Of a DNA stretch of 7,182 nucleotides, positions 1 to 5,782 are shown one piece after another. The notes below the pieces were generated by a model, which worked only from the letters and a program-made list of their open reading frames with translations, ran no database searches and was not told the origin of the DNA. The stretch comes from an uncultured Prevotellaceae bacterium (GTDB lineage Bacteria; Bacteroidota; Bacteroidia; Bacteroidales; Bacteroidaceae), in assembly GCA_947306605.1 (NCBI GenBank), contig CAMZHB010000087.1:1-7182 (forward strand). The letters run 5' to 3'. The stretch's first letter is position 1. Each line of letters begins with the position of its first letter. The translations under genes and the position numbers were made by a program.

Positions 1-317
1 TGTTTCCATCCTGTTTGAAACGGATATCCTACATTCCAGGAGCACTTTCCTCGCCCGTATTTAAAACCTATTGGGATACAAAGTACGGCTCCTTTTTCTG
101 CGGCAACGCCATTCATGTATGTATTTTTGTTACCCTTGTTTCCATAGCCATTACATACCATGATAAAAGGCGCATTTTGTGTTGTAGATTTAGGTATTTG
201 AAGCCAATACTTGCGTAGGTGCCCGTTTATTTTGACAGAATCATACACAAACTGTTGACCATATGCAATGGTACAAACAAAGCAGTAGATAAGTATAATT
301 AACAGACAACGTTTCAT
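1..317 (-). CDS. Secreted PHB-depolymerase/feruloyl-esterase-like alpha/beta hydrolase, N-terminal part (C-terminus beyond window edge)
   Basis: Reading down from an ATG at 317-315, the frame stays open for 105 codons to the window edge, so the gene is partial. Residues 1-20 form a signal peptide: a basic MKR start, a hydrophobic core, and a likely signal peptidase I site after AYG before QQ, so the enzyme is probably exported. The mature part fits the start of PHB-depolymerase/CE1-like hydrolases: a short beta-strand region (about 23-41), then PFIMVCNGYGN at 50-60 where the family usually has an HG oxyanion loop, then GVAAEKGAVLCIP (70-82) and CSWNVGYPF (92-100), which matches the family's conserved W-N-x-G segment. 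The catalytic Ser, Asp and His would lie outside the window. The likely role is hydrolysis of an ester, perhaps on a plant or polymer substrate; the substrate is unknown. It follows yicC by 42 bp with no clear promoter of its own, so it may be read through from yicC. Family is fairly sure, activity is not. Confidence 0.72.
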   Translation of the reverse strand, partial: MKRCLLIILIYCFVCTIAYGQQFVYDSVKINGHLRKYWLQIPKSTTQNAPFIMVCNGYGNKGNKNTYMNGVAAEKGAVLCIPIGFKYGRGKCSWNVGYPFQTGWK

Positions 318-359
318 GTGATACTATAGGAAATTAAGTTTTTGAAAAGGTGCAGATGG

Positions 360-1235
360 CTACAATACATTCAAGACTTGCTCTTTGATTTGTTCCAGTT
401 CGTCTTTCATTTTGACAACCAAGTTCTGCATCTCTGCTTGATTACTTTTGCTACCGAGAGTATTAATTTCGCGCCCCATTTCTTGAGCAATGAATCCCAA
501 TTTCTTGCCTTTTGCGTCATCTTGGGCCATTGTCTCGCGGAAATAATTGATATGGTTTGTCAGACGTTGCTTTTCTTCGTTGATATCTAGTTTCTCGATG
601 TAGTAAATCATTTCTTGCTCCAGACGATTTGAATCATAGCTGCCTGCAGGTAGTTGTTTGAGCATTGATTCCAGTTGTTCGCGAATTTTAGTAACGCGTG
701 CGTTTTCGTATTGTTTGACTTCGTTCAAATAAAAAGTGATGTTTTGCAGCTTTTCCTCGAATTTCTTTTCAACTGCTTTGCCTTCTTGTTGCCTGAATGC
801 CTTTAAGGCTTCTAGAGATTCAACCAGGGCCTGTTTTGCTGCGGCCCACATTTCTTCAGACAGTTCTTCCTGAACAGCAGGTTGGATAATGGGAAGGGAA
901 GAAAGCACTTCCCACCAATCAGACGGCTCTTCAATCTCATGATTACGACTAATTTCGCGAATTTGTTTGATATATCCGTCAATAACTTCATTGCTGATTC
1001 TTTCCCCTTGGGTTTGCGCATCATTATCTTCGAGCCAGAGTATTACATCAGCCTTTCCGCGTAACAGATGTTCTGACACCAGAGTACGTATGTCCAAGTC
1101 TTTCGACATGAATATGGGAGCAAGTCGCGTGGAGATGTCCATATTTTTGCTGTTAAGCGACTTAACTTCTACATGAATCCGCTTGTCCTTGCAGATGGTC
1201 TCGCTTTTGCCGAAACCTGTCATTGATAGTAACAT
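360..1235 (-). CDS. yicC: YicC/YloC family endoribonuclease
   Basis: This 291-residue protein matches the usual YicC length and has both family signatures. The N-terminus MLLSMTGFGKSE (1-12) corresponds to the near-invariant SMTGYG start, followed by EVKSLNSKNMDI (the family's E-x-R-S-x-N-x-R-x-x-D motif in a Lys-rich variant). The C-terminal DUF1732 region at about 243-291 contains LGFIAQEMGREINTLGSK and ends in a charged helix. The middle (about 100-240) is rich in Glu, Gln and Lys and probably largely helical. Family members are cytoplasmic oligomeric endoribonucleases; E. coli YicC has been linked to degradation of the small RNA RyhB, so a role in RNA turnover is inferred here. The ATG at 1235 puts SMTG right at the N-terminus as in homologues, and it sits just below a perfect promoter. 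In many bacteria, including Bacteroidota, yicC is followed by gmk; here an esterase follows instead. Confidence 0.93.
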   Translation of the reverse strand: MLLSMTGFGKSETICKDKRIHVEVKSLNSKNMDISTRLAPIFMSKDLDIRTLVSEHLLRGKADVILWLEDNDAQTQGERISNEVIDGYIKQIREISRNHEIEEPSDWWEVLSSLPIIQPAVQEELSEEMWAAAKQALVESLEALKAFRQQEGKAVEKKFEEKLQNITFYLNEVKQYENARVTKIREQLESMLKQLPAGSYDSNRLEQEMIYYIEKLDINEEKQRLTNHINYFRETMAQDDAKGKKLGFIAQEMGREINTLGSKSNQAEMQNLVVKMKDELEQIKEQVLNVL

Positions 1236-1257
1236 GGTACTGCCTGTAATTTTTCCA

Positions 1258-1288
1258 CAAATTTACGTTAAACTCAGAGAAAAACAAA
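1258..1288 (-). promoter_or_regulatory. Bacteroidota-type promoter of yicC
   Basis: On the minus strand, a TTTG box (plus coordinates 1285-1288) is followed by exactly 19 bp and then TAAATTTG (1258-1265), a perfect match to the Bacteroidota -33/-7 consensus TTTG-N19-TAnnTTTG. Transcription should start a few bases further on, near 1252-1255, giving a leader of about 17-20 nt before the yicC ATG at 1235. No strong Shine-Dalgarno is seen in the leader. Confidence 0.8.
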
Positions 1289-1377
1289 ATGCTCACGCTG
1301 CTTTTTGTTTTAAAACCCCGGAATCGCGATGTGGAGTGGGGTATGTACATATTCAATGAAGTCAAGTCTGCTGTTTT

Positions 1378-1410
1378 CAAAATTATCATTGTCTTTGAAT
1401 TCAGAACAAG
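1378..1410 (-). promoter_or_regulatory. Possible second, upstream promoter for yicC
   Basis: The minus strand reads TAATTTTG at 1385-1378, a perfect TAnnTTTG, with CTTG (3 of 4 to the TTTG box) 21 bp upstream at 1410-1407. It would yield a leader of roughly 135 nt ahead of yicC. The spacing is slightly long and the -33 box imperfect, and such -7 matches occur by chance in AT-rich DNA, so this is tentative. Confidence 0.28.
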
Positions 1411-1638
1411 GCATTTGGAAAATTTTATGTGCCTTTTAGTTTAATCTATATCCCACATATTCTGTTCTAGGTCTGATTTGTTTTTTCATTCTTTGATTCT
1501 ATGGAAACAAATACCTTTTTTGCAGTCTACTTGTCAAAACTTAAGAAAAACGAACGGCGAAAGAAAACATTTCAAATACTTTCTCTGGTTTGGCTGATAA
1601 AAGATGGGGCAGGGTATATATGTTTTCAGAAAAATCAG

Positions 1639-1646
1639 TAACTTTG
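1639..1646 (+). promoter_or_regulatory. -7 promoter element of fba
   Basis: TAACTTTG matches the Bacteroidota -7 consensus TAnnTTTG perfectly. It predicts a start site near 1650 and a leader of about 30 nt before the ATG at 1682. No TTTG box is found at 18-21 bp upstream (the sequence there is TATATA-like), so the -33 contact appears weak or is replaced by the AT-rich stretch. The leader is A-rich without a Shine-Dalgarno, which is usual for this phylum. Confidence 0.65.
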
Positions 1647-1681
1647 CTTAGGAAAAATAAACCGTTTAAACTAAAAATATC

Positions 1682-2692
1682 ATGGTAGATTACAAATCAT
1701 TAGGCCTTGTGAACACACGCGAGATGTTCAAACGCGCCATCAATGGGGGATATGCTATTCCCGCATTCAACTTTAACAACATGGAGCAGCTACAAGCTAT
1801 CATCAAAGCCTCATCTGAACTGAAGAGTCCGGTAATTCTGCAGGTCAGCAAGGGAGCTCGTAACTACGCTAACCAGACTTTGCTGCGCTATATGGCACAA
1901 GGTGCTGTTGAATATGCAAAAGAATTAGGCTGTAACCATCCTGAGATTTGCTTACACTTGGATCATGGCGACAGTTTCGAAATTTGTAAGAGCTGTGTTG
2001 ATTTTGGCTTTAGCTCTGTCATGATTGACGGTAGTTCTCTGCCATATGACGAAAACGTTGCCTTGACTAGGAAAGTCGTAGAGTATGCTCATCAGTTCGA
2101 TGTCACAGTTGAAGGCGAGTTGGGCGTATTGGCTGGCGTTGAAGACGAAGTTCAGGCCGAAGAAAGCCATTATACAAAGCCGGAAGAGGTAATTGACTTT
2201 GTGACCAAGACAGGTGTTGACAGCTTAGCCATATCTATAGGCACGAGTCACGGAGCTTATAAGTTCAAACCCGAACAGTGCACGCGCGATCCTAAGACTG
2301 GTGTGCTCGTTCCTCCTCCTTTGGCATTCGATGTGCTTGATGCTATTATGGAGAAACTGCCTGGCTTCCCCATTGTCCTTCATGGCAGTTCCAGTGTTCC
2401 CCAAGAATACGTGAAAATAATTAATGAGAATGGCGGAAAACTGCCTGATGCAGTCGGTATCCCCGAAGAGCAGCTGCGTAAGGCATCTAAGAGCGCCGTT
2501 TGCAAGATTAACATCGACTCTGACAGCCGTCTTGCATTCACTGCCGCAGTTCGTAAAGTCTTTGCTGAAAAACCGGGCGAGTTTGACCCGCGTAAGTATT
2601 GCGGTCCTGCACGTGACTTGATGACGGAGCTTTATAAGCACAAGATTGTTGATGTTCTTGGCAGCGATAACAAACTTGCTAATCTGGACTAA
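1682..2692 (+). CDS. fba: Class II (zinc-dependent) fructose-1,6-bisphosphate aldolase
   Basis: The 336-residue product cleaves fructose-1,6-bisphosphate to dihydroxyacetone phosphate and glyceraldehyde-3-phosphate, and runs the reverse reaction in gluconeogenesis; it is cytoplasmic. Hallmarks of the class II TIM-barrel family are intact. IPAFNFNN (26-33) is near the N-terminus. LHLDHGDS (91-98) supplies the catalytic Asp94 and metal ligand His95. EGELGVLAG (144-152) holds a conserved Glu region. GTSHGAYKF (187-195) and LHGSSSVP (233-240) provide His190 and His234, the other expected zinc ligands, with the phosphate-binding Gly/Ser residues. KINIDSD (275-281) is the dihydroxyacetone-phosphate-binding NxD region. 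Length and C-terminal extension resemble Bacteroides aldolases. It is a single-gene unit with its own -7 element and a terminator 14 bp beyond the stop codon. The start is supported by promoter position and family alignment. No key residue is missing. Confidence 0.96.
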   Translation: MVDYKSLGLVNTREMFKRAINGGYAIPAFNFNNMEQLQAIIKASSELKSPVILQVSKGARNYANQTLLRYMAQGAVEYAKELGCNHPEICLHLDHGDSFEICKSCVDFGFSSVMIDGSSLPYDENVALTRKVVEYAHQFDVTVEGELGVLAGVEDEVQAEESHYTKPEEVIDFVTKTGVDSLAISIGTSHGAYKFKPEQCTRDPKTGVLVPPPLAFDVLDAIMEKLPGFPIVLHGSSSVPQEYVKIINENGGKLPDAVGIPEEQLRKASKSAVCKINIDSDSRLAFTAAVRKVFAEKPGEFDPRKYCGPARDLMTELYKHKIVDVLGSDNKLANLD

Positions 2693-2706
2693 TCATTTAT
2701 ATCACA

Positions 2707-2742
2707 AAAGAGGGGACATCCTGCAAAGAATGTCCCCTCTTT
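2707..2742 (+). terminator. Hairpin terminator of fba, probably bidirectional
   Basis: A perfect 13-bp stem (2707-2719 pairing with 2730-2742) carries a GGGGAC/GTCCCC core and a 10-nt loop. The stem is flanked by an A run on the left (2706-2709) and ends in TTT on the right, so it can act in both directions. It lies 14 bp after the fba stop and 17 bp after the stop of the convergent TSCPD gene, so it probably ends both transcripts. The terminal U run is short either way, so read-through is possible. Confidence 0.85.
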
Positions 2743-2759
2743 GTATAGCTAGACAGCAT

Positions 2760-3023
2760 TTAATCCGGATATTGTTTCTCCAACTCTGCAATAGCACGGC
2801 TAATCTGGTCCGGACAACTGGTCTGTTTGGTTCCACATGGTATGCCTGCCAGTTTTTCTCGTACTTCCGAAAGCGGTTTCCCCGTTATCAGTTTGCAAAG
2901 CCCCGTGAGATTCCCTTCACATCCACCGATGACACGGACATCTTGAATGATTTTATTGTCATCTGCACTTAATTCAATAAATTGTGAGCACGTGCCCTGA
3001 GTTTTATAAAACACCTGTTTCAT
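2760..3023 (-). CDS. TSCPD-domain protein (TIGR03905-like small Cys-rich protein)
   Basis: This 87-residue protein consists almost entirely of one TSCPD domain. The eponymous motif is at 68-72 (TSCPDQISRAI continuing to 78). Cysteines at 12, 35, 43, 63 and 70, in the contexts GTCS, GGCEGN, GLCK, IPCG and TSCP, resemble the pattern found at the C-terminus of B12-dependent ribonucleotide reductases and in stand-alone TSCPD proteins, where Cys residues are thought to bind metal. No biochemical role is established for the stand-alone form; metal or nucleic-acid binding is inference. It has no signal peptide and should be cytoplasmic. Its ATG overlaps the upstream gene's stop codon by one base (TAATG), pointing to translational coupling, and it is the last gene of the nnr operon. 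Family assignment is good, function unknown. Confidence 0.88.
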   Translation of the reverse strand: MKQVFYKTQGTCSQFIELSADDNKIIQDVRVIGGCEGNLTGLCKLITGKPLSEVREKLAGIPCGTKQTSCPDQISRAIAELEKQYPD

Positions 3024-4096
3024 TATTCCATAATATTTGCATCCGTAACTCGCTTTATTGCGCCGGTTGTCGGATAAAATGTGACATGAGTCGTTTGACG
3101 CTTGTTGAATAACTCACTACTGAGGTATTCAATCCGTCCAAATTGGGCTAGTGGCGTAGTTATTTCTGCGAAGGTTTGATTACGGTCATACAGTTTCAAA
3201 GTTACTTGACTCGGAATACAATATCGTACCGACTCTTCGTTGAGTTTCTTTTGTTTAGGATCTACTACTTCTGCAGGAACTGTCTTTTTGTCTGTCACAT
3301 CTACATAAACGGGGGCACCAGCGAGGTTGTTCTTGTCAACAAGTCCCAATTCCTTTGAAAAACGGAACGCTATTTCTTGGCTAACTTCCTTTTGAGGGAT
3401 GTAGTCTAGGGTATAGATTCTCGTTTCTTTTTCTTCGGTACCTTTGAATAGTTGTAACAAGGCCTTTTCTTGGGTATCCAGGCGCTGCATCATGAGTTGG
3501 AGTTGCGCACCATCCTTTGGCATATAATCAGCTTGGCCTTTGGAGAGAAGATTTCGGCTTTCGCGAATGTCATATACTTCACTGGCGATGAGTTCTGCCA
3601 TTTTCATTTTGCTACCTGCCTGCAATATTTCTTCAGTTAAATAATCACGCGGATTAAGTGAACTTTTCTTTACAACAGGCGCAGGATTCTCTTCTTTTAA
3701 AGGCTCGTCCTGATTCTCAACATTTATTGAAGTGATAATTCCATCCGATGTAAGCCCGACCAATGGGGCAACAGTTTTTTTACGAAGAGGGATAGTGAAA
3801 ACTTTACTGCTGTCTGGAATGCCGTAGGGCGTTAGTTTTACTTCACGAATTTGCCATACAGTCTCTTCTGCCTGAGTTACATTTGCCAGTTTCAGATAGC
3901 GTTGTGCATAATCCTTGAATTCTCCTGGATATACTGTAGTTCTTTCTGCGGTAATCGCAATTCGTATAGCCGTTTTCGGTAAATAATACGTTATTCCTTC
4001 AGATGTGACGCCCGGAATAAATTGTTTTACCTCCGTCTGTGCATATAGTCCAATGGTAAGGGCACAAAAGACCACTATAATCAGATTCTTTTTCAC
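3023..4096 (-). CDS. DUF4831-type secreted protein of unknown function (GTG start)
   Basis: A 357-residue protein with a clear N-terminal signal peptide: MKKN, a hydrophobic stretch to about residue 18, then a YAQ cleavage site at 18-20 with no lipobox Cys, so it is probably periplasmic or exported rather than a lipoprotein. The mature part looks like the Bacteroidales DUF4831 family: a segment with GITYYLPKTAIRIAI, a PGEFKDYAQRYL motif (about 57-68), a Lys/Glu-rich linker near residues 130-150, and a later domain with FRFSKELGLV and a C-terminal strand-rich part. The start codon is GTG at 4096-4094; no in-frame ATG lies nearby, and an in-frame TAG (the nnr stop) lies two codons upstream, which fixes the start region. 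It sits 6 bp after nnr and overlaps the TSCPD gene by one base. Family recognition is from memory of sequence style; function is unknown. Confidence 0.8.
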   Translation of the reverse strand: MKKNLIIVVFCALTIGLYAQTEVKQFIPGVTSEGITYYLPKTAIRIAITAERTTVYPGEFKDYAQRYLKLANVTQAEETVWQIREVKLTPYGIPDSSKVFTIPLRKKTVAPLVGLTSDGIITSINVENQDEPLKEENPAPVVKKSSLNPRDYLTEEILQAGSKMKMAELIASEVYDIRESRNLLSKGQADYMPKDGAQLQLMMQRLDTQEKALLQLFKGTEEKETRIYTLDYIPQKEVSQEIAFRFSKELGLVDKNNLAGAPVYVDVTDKKTVPAEVVDPKQKKLNEESVRYCIPSQVTLKLYDRNQTFAEITTPLAQFGRIEYLSSELFNKRQTTHVTFYPTTGAIKRVTDANIME

Positions 4097-4102
4097 GATA
4101 GT

Positions 4103-5614
4103 CTATTCTTTTAGTTTCTTAAATGCGTATGGTATATACTTAATTACGTCACTTGCAATCATACCTTCTTCACCTAATTCCTCAGCTGCAAGATCGCCGG
4201 CCAAACCATGGATATAAACTCCCAAACGGCAGGCATCCTTTTGAGGATATCCCTGTGACAGCAGTGCAAGTAGTATTCCCGTAAGAACATCACCAGTTCC
4301 GGCCGTTGCCATGCCGGAGTTTCCTGTTGTGTTAAAGCATATGTCTCCGTCTGAACAGCATATAGCCGTATAATGGCCTTTTAAAATGATGAACAAGTGG
4401 CTTCTGATAGCTTCTTCTCTCACTTTAATGAGCATGTCAAAAGCACTTTCGGACTCTCCGAATAGGCGAGAGAATTCTTTAGGATGGGGAGTCAAAATGG
4501 TATCTTTGGGTATTTGGGGAATCCAGCCTTTATGTCCGGCGAGTATGTTGAGTCCGTCTGCATCTATAATTGTTGGAATCTTTGAATGGCTCAATTGTCC
4601 GATGAACGCAATGGCTGTATCTTTTTTCTCTCCCAAACCTGGCCCAATCGCCATGGCATTAAATGAGTCGGTTCTTATACTTGTAGTGAAAAAATAGTTC
4701 TCTTCGTCGTGATGAATTACGGCTTCCGGAATCGCTTGTTGAAGAATGGCGTTGTTAGTTTTGGGAGTGTGTACCGTAAGTTTGCCAATACCGCTCCTTA
4801 AACAAGCTTTTGCGGCAAGAATTGCGGCTCCAGCCATTCCATATGAACCTGCGATGAGTAAACCATGGCCGAAAGTTCCTTTATTTCCATATTGGTCGCG
4901 ACTACGTAGGAGTGGTTTAATTGTAGACTGGTCACTGGTATGATATTGGACAGAGATGGGGCAGTCGTGCTCCAGTAAGCCAATGTCTAAAACCTGCCAT
5001 TTTCCGAGGAACTCCTGATTGTCGGCCATTAGGAAGGACGGTTTGATGGCTTGTAGCGTGAAAGTGTAATCTGCACGGATGATATGGGCACGGTAGTTTG
5101 AGGTATTGTCTTCGCACATCAAGCCGGAAGGTACGTCAATGGATACAACCGTCGCCTGACTGCGGTTAATAAACTTAATAAGCATTGCAAAGCCTCCGGT
5201 AACCGGTTTGTTCAAACCTATACCGAAGAGACCGTCCACAACAATGTTTTGTTCTGACAATGAAGGCAAATCAAATTGTGACGTTATCTCATGAAATTCG
5301 ACAGACGACGGTTCATTAAGCAAGCGGTCCCTGTTCTTTTCGCATTCAGGGCTGAGATGACCGCCGATATTGAAAAGGTACGCTTTGACATTGCCGAATC
5401 GCGCTGATAGTAATCGGGCCACTGCCAATGCATCTCCGCCATTGTTTCCGGGACCTGCAAAAACGACAAAATTACTGTCGGTTTTGCTAATGCTGGTAAT
5501 GGCTTCGGTAAGTGCATGTGCAGCACGTTCCATCAGATCTAGTGATGAAATGGGCTCATGTTCGATGGTATATGCATCAAGTTGGGCTAGTTGTGTTGCA
5601 GTAAGCACTTTCAT
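4103..5614 (-). CDS. nnr: Bifunctional NAD(P)H-hydrate repair enzyme: NAD(P)HX epimerase plus ADP-dependent NAD(P)HX dehydratase
   Basis: The 503-residue product repairs hydrated, inactive NADH and NADPH in the cytoplasm: the N-terminal domain interconverts R and S epimers, and the C-terminal kinase-fold domain dehydrates S-NAD(P)HX using ADP (or ATP). The YjeF_N epimerase spans about 1-215, with LMERA (27-31), GPGNNGGDA (54-62), VDGLFGIGL with Asp127 (126-134), SIDVPSGL (158-165) and ADYTFTLQAIKP (181-192). The dehydratase domain spans about 230-503, with NKGTFGHGLLIAGS (244-257), GPGLG, DADGLN, LTPHPKEFSRL and the catalytic AGTGDVLTG around Asp442 (438-446). Length is normal for fused YjeF proteins and no key residue is missing. 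The start MKVLTATQL matches the family N-terminus and lies immediately after a -7 element, implying a leaderless or nearly leaderless mRNA. It is the first gene of an operon with the DUF4831 and TSCPD genes. Confidence 0.96.
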   Translation of the reverse strand: MKVLTATQLAQLDAYTIEHEPISSLDLMERAAHALTEAITSISKTDSNFVVFAGPGNNGGDALAVARLLSARFGNVKAYLFNIGGHLSPECEKNRDRLLNEPSSVEFHEITSQFDLPSLSEQNIVVDGLFGIGLNKPVTGGFAMLIKFINRSQATVVSIDVPSGLMCEDNTSNYRAHIIRADYTFTLQAIKPSFLMADNQEFLGKWQVLDIGLLEHDCPISVQYHTSDQSTIKPLLRSRDQYGNKGTFGHGLLIAGSYGMAGAAILAAKACLRSGIGKLTVHTPKTNNAILQQAIPEAVIHHDEENYFFTTSIRTDSFNAMAIGPGLGEKKDTAIAFIGQLSHSKIPTIIDADGLNILAGHKGWIPQIPKDTILTPHPKEFSRLFGESESAFDMLIKVREEAIRSHLFIILKGHYTAICCSDGDICFNTTGNSGMATAGTGDVLTGILLALLSQGYPQKDACRLGVYIHGLAGDLAAEELGEEGMIASDVIKYIPYAFKKLKE

Positions 5615-5618
5615 GCTA

Positions 5619-5650
5619 CAAAGTTAATGCAAGTTGATTGAAAAGGGAAA
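5619..5650 (-). promoter_or_regulatory. Promoter of the nnr operon, abutting the start codon
   Basis: The minus strand reads TAACTTTG (5626-5619), a perfect TAnnTTTG, ending only 4 bases before the nnr ATG (5614). TTTC (5650-5647) lies 20 bp upstream and matches the TTTG box at three of four bases; a perfect TTTG at 5654-5651 has a 24-bp spacer, which is long. In this promoter class the start site falls a few bases after the -7 box, so transcription would begin at or next to the A of the ATG. Confidence 0.65.
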
Positions 5651-5701
5651 CAAATAAAGAATTTTTTTGATTTTGGAACCGTCAGAATTGATTTAATAAA
5701 T

Positions 5702-5731
5702 AAAAAACTGCGTGATGAACTCACGCAGTTT
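5702..5731 (-). terminator. Intrinsic terminator of gdhA
   Basis: Read on the minus strand, an 11-bp perfect stem (5731-5721 pairing with 5715-5705; core ACTGCGTGA/TCACGCAGT) with a 5-nt loop is followed by a run of Ts and a further T-rich stretch (5707-5692 region). It lies about 50 nt after the gdhA stop codon and separates gdhA from the nnr promoter. This is the clearest intrinsic terminator in the window. Confidence 0.9.
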
Positions 5732-5782
5732 GATATAGGGAAAAATATGTCCGATATTATAAGGACTATATTTGATATAAAA

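Larger units (their letters stand above)
1236..1681. other. 446-bp divergent intergenic region between yicC and fba
   Basis: AT-rich spacer carrying the yicC promoter at its left end, the fba -7 element at its right end and a possible second minus-strand promoter at 1378-1410. Between about 1411 and 1600 I see no convincing promoter, tRNA, riboswitch or repeat. A 46-codon plus-strand open frame (1501-1641) is present but has no ribosome binding site or recognisable homology and is not called as a gene. The length is generous for two housekeeping genes, so a regulatory site or small RNA could be hidden here, but nothing in the sequence proves it. Confidence 0.6.

Noticed and set aside
15..218. 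67-codon plus-strand open frame at the left edge
   Set aside because: It is antisense to the signal-peptide-bearing esterase, whose WNVGYPF motif and signal sequence make the minus strand the coding one.
1315..1342. ACCCC/GGGGT inverted repeat in the yicC upstream region as an operator
   Set aside because: Five base pairs separated by 18 nt is within chance expectation, and it is not placed symmetrically on a promoter.
1162..1389. 75-codon minus-strand open frame overlapping the yicC start and its promoter
   Set aside because: It covers the yicC promoter in a different frame, has no recognisable motif, and its ATG lies upstream of the nearby -7 box that would have to transcribe it.
1408..1440. 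Inverted repeat AAGGCA/TGCCTT followed by TTTTAG, resembling a plus-strand terminator
   Set aside because: The stem is only 6 bp with a 16-nt loop, and there is no plus-strand gene upstream for it to end.
1501..1641. 46-codon plus-strand open frame ahead of fba as a gene
   Set aside because: No ribosome binding site, promoter or recognisable sequence; a frame of this length occurs easily by chance. Kept only as a point to check.
2225..2641. 138-codon minus-strand open frame inside fba
   Set aside because: It lies wholly antisense to the well-conserved aldolase gene, has no recognisable domain, and looks like a by-product of the aldolase codon pattern.
2646..2972. 108-codon plus-strand open frame crossing the fba end, the terminator and the TSCPD gene
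   Set aside because: It runs through a strong hairpin terminator and is antisense to a recognised protein; no promoter or homology supports it.
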